The notes under the pieces: model-generated
What the model saw: only the letters and a program-made list of their open reading frames with translations
Databases searched by the model: none
What the model was told of the DNA's origin: nothing
Translations under genes and position numbers: made by a program
Part shown: piece by piece, positions 45,505-51,344 of the stretch
Layout: each line of letters starts with the position of its first letter
Numbering within the stretch: position 1 is the stretch's first letter
Source of the DNA: Subtercola vilae
GTDB lineage: Bacteria; Actinomycetota; Actinomycetes; Actinomycetales; Microbacteriaceae
Assembly (NCBI RefSeq): GCF_004923255.1
Contig: NZ_QYRT01000026.1
Span: forward strand, 1 to 51,344
DNA: 51,344 nt
Direction of reading: 5' to 3'

Positions 45505-46881
45505 CTACTGCTTGGCGTTTCGCAGTTCTTCGGCTACCAGGAAGGCCAGCTCGAGCGACTGCATGTGGTTGAGGCGAGGATCGCAGAGCGACTCGTAGCG
45601 CGACTCGAGCGTGTGCTCATCGATGTGCTCCGAACCGCCGAGGCACTCGGTGACGTCGTCGCCCGTGAGCTCGACGTGAATACCGCCCGGGTGGGTTCCG
45701 ACCGCGCGGTGCGCCTCGAAGAAGCCCTTGACCTCGTCGACCACGTCGTCGAAACGACGGGTCTTGTAGCCGTTCGGGGTGGTGAGCCCGTTGCCGTGCA
45801 TCGGGTCGGTGACCCACAGCGGCGTGGCATCGGATGCCTTGATGGCCTCGAGCAGGGGCGGGAGGGCATCCCGAATCTTGCCCGCACCCATGCGCGTGAT
45901 GAACGTGATGCGACCGGGCTCGCGCGCGGGGTCGAGCTTGTCGATGAGGCGCAACATGTCGTCGGGGGTCGTCGAGGGGCCGAGCTTGATGCCGATGGGG
46001 TTGCGGATGCGCGACAGGAAGTCGACGTGCGCACCGTCGAGATCGCGGGTGCGCTCACCGATCCACTGGAAGTGGCTCGACGTGTTGTACGGGGTACCCG
46101 TGCGCGAGTCGATGCGCGTCATGGGTCGCTCGTAGTCGAACAGCAGCGCCTCGTGCGCGGTGTAGAACTCGGTGCGCTTCAGCGCCTCGAAGTCGGCGCC
46201 GCACGCGATCATGAATTGGATGGCGCGGTCGATCTCGCGTGCGAGGTCTTCGTAGCGCGCGTTGGCGGGGTTCGAGGTGAAGCCCTTGTTCCAGTGGTGC
46301 ACCTCACGCAGGTCGGCGAACCCACCCTGTGTGAAGGCGCGGATCAGGTTGAGGGTCGACGCGGCCGTGTGGTACCCAGCGACGAGGCGCGCGGGGTCGG
46401 CGGCGCGCGACTCGGGTGTGAAGTCGTAGCCATTCACGATGTCGCCGCGGTAGGCGGGCAGGGTGATGCCGTTGCGGGTCTCGGTGTCGCTCGAGCGCGG
46501 CTTGGCGAACTGGCCGGCCATGCGGCCCATCTTGATGACGGGCATCGAGGCGCCGTAGGTCAGAACCACGGCCATCTGCAGCACGGTCTTGACGCGATTG
46601 CGAATCTGGTCGGCGGTCGCACCGGCGAAAGTCTCGGCGCAGTCACCGCCCTGAAGCAGAAATGCGTTACCGGATGCTGCGGTGGCGAGTCGTTCGCGCA
46701 GCGTGTCGACCTCGCCCGCGAAAACCAGCGGAGGCAGTACAGAGAGCTGAGCAGAGGCGGCTTCGACGGCCGAGCGGTCATTCCACGTCGGCTGCTGCTT
46801 CGCCTCGAGTGTGCGCCAATAGTCGAGTCCGTCAATCACAGAAGGCTCCGCTTCGATGACACGTTCAGACAGATCTATCAC
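45505..46881 (-). CDS. aroG: 3-deoxy-7-phosphoheptulonate synthase, class II
   Basis: It catalyses the first step of the shikimate pathway, from phosphoenolpyruvate and erythrose 4-phosphate. The 458 residues are typical of class II (plant/mycobacterial) enzymes, with LQGGDCAETF, KMGRMAGQFAKPRS, the metal and substrate regions RTEFYTAHEAL, KLGPSTTPDDMLRL and DPMHGNG, and an N-terminal extension as used for aromatic amino acid feedback. GTG 46881 is chosen, with GGAAA 9 nt upstream. Convergent with pknL; 45405-45504 holds only short GCCGGC-rich repeats and no clear terminator. Confidence 0.96.
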   Translation of the reverse strand: MIDLSERVIEAEPSVIDGLDYWRTLEAKQQPTWNDRSAVEAASAQLSVLPPLVFAGEVDTLRERLATAASGNAFLLQGGDCAETFAGATADQIRNRVKTVLQMAVVLTYGASMPVIKMGRMAGQFAKPRSSDTETRNGITLPAYRGDIVNGYDFTPESRAADPARLVAGYHTAASTLNLIRAFTQGGFADLREVHHWNKGFTSNPANARYEDLAREIDRAIQFMIACGADFEALKRTEFYTAHEALLFDYERPMTRIDSRTGTPYNTSSHFQWIGERTRDLDGAHVDFLSRIRNPIGIKLGPSTTPDDMLRLIDKLDPAREPGRITFITRMGAGKIRDALPPLLEAIKASDATPLWVTDPMHGNGLTTPNGYKTRRFDDVVDEVKGFFEAHRAVGTHPGGIHVELTGDDVTECLGGSEHIDEHTLESRYESLCDPRLNHMQSLELAFLVAEELRNAKQ

Positions 46882-46952
46882 AGCAACACATTTCCATTGT
46901 TTTCGTTTGAACAGAATTTCTGAATCGACCCTTGTAGTCGAACCAGATCGAG

Positions 46953-47639
46953 CTAGCGAGCGACGCGCGCGCGCTTCTCCTTGACCGAAGTCGCATATAC
47001 GTCTGAGTATTCCTGACCGCTGATGCGGTGCAGCTCGTACATGATCTCGTCGGTGATGCTCCGAAGCACGAATCGGTCTGATTCCATGCCTTCGAACCTA
47101 GAGAAATCTAACGGCTCACCGATCACGATGCCAACCCGGCGAATGCGGATGCCCTTGCCGACAGACATCACTTTCTCGGTATCGATCATGGCGACCGGGA
47201 TGATCGGCACCCCCGCCTCGAGCACCATGCGTGCCACGCCGGTGCGCCCGCGGTACATCTTGCCGTCGGGGCTGCGGGTTCCTTCGGGGTAGATGCCGAG
47301 CAGGTCACCCTGGCCCAGAACCTCGAGGCCCGTGTTGAGCGAGGCCTCGCTGGCCTTGCCGCCTGACCGGTCGATCGGCAGTTGGCCGGTGGCAGTGAAG
47401 AACAGTTTCACCAACCGACCCTTGAGGCCCTTGCCTGTGAAGTACTCGCTCTTCGCAAGAAAGGAGACTCGCCTGTCGATCGACAGGGGAAGAAATACAG
47501 AGTCGGCGAACGACAGGTGGTTGCTGGCCAGAATGGCCCCGCCGGTCTTCGGAATATTCTCGGCGCCGCGCACCCACGGGCGGAATACGGCCTTCACTAT
47601 GGGGCCAGCCACCAGGTACTTCATGAACCAGTAAAACAT
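46953..47639 (-). CDS. 1-acyl-glycerol-3-phosphate acyltransferase (PlsC family)
   Basis: It acylates lysophosphatidate or a related acceptor at the membrane. From ATG 47639 (GAGGA 5 nt upstream) it has 228 residues, with the catalytic NHLSFAD (NHX4D form, His41 and Asp46) and EGTRS (119-123). It lies 71 nt before aroG on the same strand. Acceptor specificity is unknown; mycobacterial homologs near aroG are also annotated only generally. Confidence 0.93.
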   Translation of the reverse strand: MFYWFMKYLVAGPIVKAVFRPWVRGAENIPKTGGAILASNHLSFADSVFLPLSIDRRVSFLAKSEYFTGKGLKGRLVKLFFTATGQLPIDRSGGKASEASLNTGLEVLGQGDLLGIYPEGTRSPDGKMYRGRTGVARMVLEAGVPIIPVAMIDTEKVMSVGKGIRIRRVGIVIGEPLDFSRFEGMESDRFVLRSITDEIMYELHRISGQEYSDVYATSVKEKRARVAR

Positions 47640-47703
47640 CGTTGTCCTCGCCGTGGGCAGTAGTGGTTCTCCGGTGGTGCGACGGTGTGCCGTGGTTCTG
47701 AGT

Positions 47704-48651
47704 CTAGATCGACTCGGCATAGATGCGGGCCAGATCGGCTGCACCCACCACACCGGCGTCGTTGACGAGCTCGGCGATACGAAACTCGGGCTCAGGGTGA
47801 AAGCCTCGAGCGGGAAGCACATCGAGATACGCCTGGCGAATAGGGTCGAGCAGCAGGTCTCCCGCTTGAGCCACCCCGCCGCCGATCACGAACAGCTGTG
47901 GGTCGAGTACGGCTCCGAAACTCGCGCAGGCCTGACCGAGCCAATGCCCGAGCGTGCGCAGGGCGAGAAGTGCACCTGGGTCGCCCGACTGGATGAGCGT
48001 GCTCACGTCGATTCCGGAGAGGGTTCCGACCCGGGCGCGAACGTCGGCGAGTCCGATACCCACTCCACCGGCATCGGCCAGTTCGTTGGCGGTGCGCAAC
48101 AGTGCACGGCCGGAGCCGTACTGTTCGATGCATCCACGTGCCCCGCAGCCGCAGGGCAAACCGTCGGGTACGACCCGCATGTGCCCGAGTTCGGCAGCAG
48201 CGCCGAAGCCCCCACGAAAGAGTTTGTCGCCCGAGACGATCGCGCCGCCGACGCCGGTGCCGATGGTGAGGATGACCATGTCGCTGACCAGTCGGCCCGC
48301 GCCGAACCGAAATTCGGCCCAGCCGGCGGCATTGGCGTCATTCTCGACGATGATGTGGAGGCCTAGCCGACGCTCCAGCTTCTCGCGAAACGGCTCGTTG
48401 CGCCACGCGATGTTGGGCGCGTAGTAGACGATCGACTGCGACGCGTCGATGAAGCCGGCCGCGGCAACACCGACGGCTGCCACCTCGACGCCCTCAGAGA
48501 GGCGTTCGACCATGGCCACGACGGCGTCTTCGATGAGCTGGGGGTTGCTTGCAGTGGTCGGCTGGCGATCGGCGCGAATAATGGTGCCCAGCTCGTCAAC
48601 GAGGGCTCCTGCGATCTTGGTTCCGCCAATGTCGATTCCGATGGCATGCAC
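47704..48651 (-). CDS. ROK-family glucokinase
   Basis: It phosphorylates glucose with ATP (possibly polyphosphate). The 315 residues show the phosphate loop GIDIGGTKIAGALVD, catalytic Asp105 in ENDANAAG, ELGH (His157) and the ROK zinc motif CGCGARGCIEQYGSG (Cys167, Cys169, Cys174). No helix-turn-helix is present, so it is an enzyme rather than a ROK repressor. GTG 48651 has a CAAGAT element 6 nt upstream. It is divergent from the fadD gene. Confidence 0.9.
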   Translation of the reverse strand: MHAIGIDIGGTKIAGALVDELGTIIRADRQPTTASNPQLIEDAVVAMVERLSEGVEVAAVGVAAAGFIDASQSIVYYAPNIAWRNEPFREKLERRLGLHIIVENDANAAGWAEFRFGAGRLVSDMVILTIGTGVGGAIVSGDKLFRGGFGAAAELGHMRVVPDGLPCGCGARGCIEQYGSGRALLRTANELADAGGVGIGLADVRARVGTLSGIDVSTLIQSGDPGALLALRTLGHWLGQACASFGAVLDPQLFVIGGGVAQAGDLLLDPIRQAYLDVLPARGFHPEPEFRIAELVNDAGVVGAADLARIYAESI

Positions 48652-48657
48652 AAGGCC

Positions 48658-48663
48658 ATCTTG
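48658..48663 (-). promoter_or_regulatory. Candidate -10 for leaderless glucokinase mRNA
   Basis: On the minus strand CAAGAT is 6 nt before GTG 48651, with no ribosome site. Weaker than the pknL example. Confidence 0.35.
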
Positions 48664-48699
48664 CCAAGCGCCAGACCCGCTGTCGAATTGCGGTGCCGA

Positions 48700-48728
48700 T
48701 AGACTCGAGGCTTAAGGAACCGAAGGAG
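48700..48728 (+). promoter_or_regulatory. Candidate -10 and ribosome site for fadD
   Basis: TAGACT (48700-48705) is followed 17 nt later by GAAGGAG (48722-48728), 5 nt before GTG 48734. This is a conventional leader, in contrast to the leaderless starts elsewhere. Confidence 0.5.
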
Positions 48729-48733
48729 TTGCC

Positions 48734-50557
48734 GTGCAGCAGTTTGTCGCCCCAGCCGTCGTTGGGGCCGATCCCGAAGCCAACGCCACCGACCTGTTGG
48801 TGAAGCGTGTTGCGCTGGCACCGAACGAGCCGCTGTTCGCCCTGCCGAACGGCAGTGGCTGGTCTGATGTGAGCGGTGCAGAGTTTCTGGCCCAGGTGCG
48901 GGCCCTCGCGAAAGGTCTGATCGCGGCCGGTATCGAGCCCGGCGACAAGATCGGCCTCATGTGCCGTACGAGGTACGAATGGACCCTCATCGACTTCGCC
49001 ACCTGGTTCGCCGGGGCCGTTCTCGTACCCGTGTACGAGACCTCCTCCCCCTCGCAGGTGCAGTGGAGCCTCAGCGACTCCGAAGCCGTGGCCGTGATTC
49101 TCGAAACGCCCGATCACTTCGCCCGGTTCGACGAAGCTCACCCCGAGCTTCCCCTTATTACCAAGGTGTGGCAGATCGACCTCGGTGACCTCGACAAACT
49201 GGTCGCGGCCGGCGCAGGCGTCGACGACGCCGAAGTCGAGCGCCGCCGCACCCTCGCCAAAGGCAGCGACTTCGCCACGCTCATCTACACCTCCGGCACT
49301 ATGGGCCGGCCGAAGGGCTGCATTCTCACGCACTCCAACTTCGTCGAGCTCGCCCGAAACGCCGCGGTGAAGCTCAGTGATGTGGTTCACCCCGGCGCAT
49401 CCACCCTGTTGTTCATCACCACAGCTCACGTCTTCGCGCGGTTCATCGCCATCATCTGCGTTCACGCCGGAGTCAAGGTGGGTCACCAGGCCGACACCAA
49501 GCAGCTGTTACCCGCCCTCGGTTCGTTCAAGCCCACCTTCTTGCTCGCGGTACCGCGGGTCTTCGAGAAGGTCTACAACTCGTCTGAGCAGAAGGCTGAG
49601 GGCGACGGCCGCGGCAAGATCTTCCGCCAGGCTGCCGACGTGGCCATCGCTCACTCCGAGGCTCTGGATGCCGGACACATCCCGCTCGGCTTGAAGATCA
49701 AGTTCGCACTCTTCGATCGCCTGGTCTACTCGAAACTTCGCGCTGCGCTCGGTGGCCGCACGAAGTACGCCGTGTCGGGCTCTGCTCCACTCGGACACCG
49801 GCTCGGGCACTTCTACCGCTCGCTCGGCATCACCATCCTCGAGGGCTACGGCCTCACCGAGACCACAGCGCCGGCCAGTGTGAACCTGGTGTCGCAGTTC
49901 AAGATCGACACTGTCGGCCCGCCGCTGCCGGGGGTGGGCATCCGTATCGCTGAAGACGGCGAAATTCAGGTCGCTGGCATCAACGTGTTCGCCGGCTATT
50001 GGAAGAACGAGAAAGCCACAGCCGAAGCCTTCGACGGCGAGTGGTTCAAGACCGGCGACCTCGGTGCGCTCGACGACGACGGGTTCTTGACCATCACGGG
50101 CCGCAAGAAGGAGATCATCGTGACGGCCGGCGGCAAGAATGTGGCCCCTGCTGTGCTCGAAGACCCCATTCGCGCGAACCCATTGGTCGGTCAGATCGTC
50201 GTGGTGGGTGACCAGAAGCCGTTCATCTCGGCTCTGGTGACGCTCGACACCGAAATGTTGGCCACCTGGCTCGGAAACAACGGTCAGAAGGCCGACATGA
50301 CGCTCGAAGAGGCATCGCAGAACCCGGCGGTGCTCGCCGAGATTCAGCGGGCCGTCGACGCGGCGAATACGAAGGTGTCGCGCGCTGAGTCGATTCGCAA
50401 GTTTGTCGTGCTCTCGTCTGACCTGACAGAAGAAAGCGGGCACCTCACGCCGAAGCTCACCATCAAGCGCAGCGTCATCATGAAAGACTTCGCGCCGACG
50501 ATCGAGAGCATGTACTCGAGCGCGCCGACGACGTCGGGTCAGTCGCTGGTTCACTGA
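48734..50557 (+). CDS. Long-chain fatty acid--CoA ligase, FadD15-like
   Basis: An AMP-forming acyl-CoA synthetase that activates long-chain fatty acids. The 607 residues include the P-loop motif YTSGTMGRPKG (from Tyr185; Met replaces the usual second Thr), GYGLTETTAPAS, EWFKTGDLG, and ITGRKKEIIVTAGGKNV with the hinge and A10-lysine region KLTIKRSVI at the end. The size and the VPVYETSSPSQVQW stretch fit the FadD15 group. Its place near plsC suggests it feeds phospholipid synthesis. No clear terminator is visible in the 35 bp before the convergent HNH gene. Confidence 0.93.
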   Translation: MQQFVAPAVVGADPEANATDLLVKRVALAPNEPLFALPNGSGWSDVSGAEFLAQVRALAKGLIAAGIEPGDKIGLMCRTRYEWTLIDFATWFAGAVLVPVYETSSPSQVQWSLSDSEAVAVILETPDHFARFDEAHPELPLITKVWQIDLGDLDKLVAAGAGVDDAEVERRRTLAKGSDFATLIYTSGTMGRPKGCILTHSNFVELARNAAVKLSDVVHPGASTLLFITTAHVFARFIAIICVHAGVKVGHQADTKQLLPALGSFKPTFLLAVPRVFEKVYNSSEQKAEGDGRGKIFRQAADVAIAHSEALDAGHIPLGLKIKFALFDRLVYSKLRAALGGRTKYAVSGSAPLGHRLGHFYRSLGITILEGYGLTETTAPASVNLVSQFKIDTVGPPLPGVGIRIAEDGEIQVAGINVFAGYWKNEKATAEAFDGEWFKTGDLGALDDDGFLTITGRKKEIIVTAGGKNVAPAVLEDPIRANPLVGQIVVVGDQKPFISALVTLDTEMLATWLGNNGQKADMTLEEASQNPAVLAEIQRAVDAANTKVSRAESIRKFVVLSSDLTEESGHLTPKLTIKRSVIMKDFAPTIESMYSSAPTTSGQSLVH

Positions 50558-50592
50558 GGTACGCCAGAGTGGCTGGGCAGACTCGATAGTGC

Positions 50593-51344
50593 TCAGGTTG
50601 TGTATGGTCGTGGTTGTCTGACCCATGGCGGTAATGGTGTTGTGGGCAAAGGTCCGCGTCTTCGTGATCTGATTTGGGAGCAGGGTCGTGGGGTTTGTTC
50701 CCAGTCGATGCTTTTCGGTGGGATCAAAACCGGGACGCCGTTCTGCATGGCAAGTTTCCACTCAGAAGAATGCACATGTGTGTGGTGGAAGTGACACAGC
50801 AGTGCCCCGTTGTCGATGTCTGTACGGCCGGGTGCATACGTTTGGTGTTTCCAATCATCGACGTGGTGGCTTTCGCACCACGACGGGCCCCGGTCGCAGC
50901 CCGGCCACACACACCCACCATCCCGCGCGGCCATAGCGGCCCTTTGCGCTGTCGTGAAGAGCCGTTTCGTTTTCCCGTGCTGGAGTACTTCCCCGTGCAG
51001 CCCGAAGACGGTGGTCGTGATGTCGCCGTGGCAGAGGAGCTGTTCCACACTCGACATCGGGACCGGGTCAACAATCCCATCAACCCAGCCCACACCATGC
51101 CCTTGGGCGAGGTCGTCAAGTTCCACCCGGATGTTCAGCACCGGGGCGGCCCCGTTGATCCGCGGCGCACCGGTGAGGCCTGCCGCGACGGTCAGGAGGT
51201 CATAGAACCGGTCGAAGACGAACTGCTCACCCGTACGACGATCCCTCGTCAACACATCAGAGACCACCAACCCATCCTCTGGCTGTCGGCCGAGGCATTC
51301 GTTGGGGGCTGCCGCGCCCTGCGGGCTTGCCCCTGAATGCTCAC
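50593..51344 (-). CDS. HNH endonuclease domain protein (DUF222/13E12-type), 5' end outside window
   Basis: The frame is open to the right edge, so only about 250 C-terminal residues are seen. They include a linker (LTRDRRTGEQFVFDRFYDLL), the stretch typical of DUF222-HNH proteins (GHGVGWVDGIVDPVPMSSVE; TKRLFTTAQRAAM) and the HNH motif with CVWPGCDRGPSWCESHH, DNGALLCHFHH and zinc-ligand cysteines. The N-terminal DUF222 part would lie beyond 51344. Such proteins occur in many copies in actinobacteria, and their role is unknown; some resemble mobile repeats (13E12 family). Confidence 0.85.
   Translation of the reverse strand, partial: EHSGASPQGAAAPNECLGRQPEDGLVVSDVLTRDRRTGEQFVFDRFYDLLTVAAGLTGAPRINGAAPVLNIRVELDDLAQGHGVGWVDGIVDPVPMSSVEQLLCHGDITTTVFGLHGEVLQHGKTKRLFTTAQRAAMAARDGGCVWPGCDRGPSWCESHHVDDWKHQTYAPGRTDIDNGALLCHFHHTHVHSSEWKLAMQNGVPVLIPPKSIDWEQTPRPCSQIRSRRRGPLPTTPLPPWVRQPRPYTT

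Noticed and set aside
50593-51344. The HNH protein as a CRISPR or restriction defence nuclease
   Set aside because: The sequence around the HNH motif fits the common orphan DUF222/13E12 type. No CRISPR repeats, methylase or other defence gene is nearby.

Overview
The window is a high-GC chromosomal core region of an actinobacterium, most likely a member of the Microbacteriaceae. This rests on a cytochrome bcc/aa3 respiratory cluster of the actinobacterial type (diheme QcrC, three-helix Rieske QcrA, separate CtaF), a Wag31/DivIVA-SepF-YggT division set, a PASTA-domain Ser/Thr kinase next to an Rv2175c-type DNA-binding protein, a class II DAHP synthase, DUF3040 and DUF3043 proteins, and a DUF222/HNH-type protein. 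The MurE substrate loop departs from the meso-DAP consensus, which fits a family whose peptidoglycan often uses other diamino acids. Genus and species cannot be named from the sequence alone.

Layout. 1-132 is the 3' end of an aquaporin/glycerol facilitator gene. 236-10608 holds trpD (minus), then ctaE-qcrC-qcrA-qcrB (plus), an unrecognised secreted protein (plus), and ctaC-ctaD-ctaF (minus): the complete bcc-aa3 oxidase core interrupted by one accessory gene. 10863-20170 carries an A-type Fe-S carrier (erpA-like), an M20 dipeptidase, a DUF3043 membrane protein, pyrD, nrdR, hisD and dnaE. 20318-20593 is a small putative membrane protein in an AT-richer pocket with an operator-like palindrome. 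20660-40712 is one long minus-strand division and cell wall (dcw) block, in transcription order mraZ-rsmH-ftsL-ftsI-murE-murF-mraY-murD-ftsW-murG-murC-ftsQ-ftsZ-yggS-sepF-yggT-divIVA-lspA-rluD. Many of its junctions overlap or nearly touch. 40881-50557 contains DUF3040, a polyprenyl diphosphate synthase, the Rv2175c-like/pknL divergent pair, aroG, plsC, a ROK glucokinase and a FadD15-like acyl-CoA ligase, a set that is clustered in a similar way in Mycobacterium. The right edge cuts through a gene for an HNH-nuclease protein.

How the genes work together. The qcr/cta genes build the menaquinol:O2 supercomplex. The dcw block makes lipid II (MurC-F, MraY, MurG) and the septal machine (FtsZ, SepF, FtsQ, FtsL-like, FtsW, FtsI) and ends in the polar growth scaffold DivIVA. 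PknL with four PASTA repeats plausibly senses wall fragments. The polyprenyl synthase, PlsC and FadD supply lipid precursors.

Regulatory signals seen: convergent-gene hairpin terminators, two of which share a GAAGAAGCCCC-type stem; a run of three perfectly 10-bp-phased MraZ-type boxes upstream of mraZ; several candidate leaderless promoters (a -10 element 6-7 nt before a GTG/ATG); a 14-bp tandem repeat between dnaE and hisD; and a perfect 8-bp-arm palindrome upstream of the small membrane gene. No tRNA, rRNA, CRISPR array, insertion sequence or prophage was seen. There is no gene-free stretch above 300 bp if the 20318-20593 gene is accepted; without it, 20171-20659 would be empty. I do not see a clear novel multi-gene system. 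The least ordinary items are the secreted Ig-like protein, the small membrane gene with its palindrome, and the MurE loop variant.
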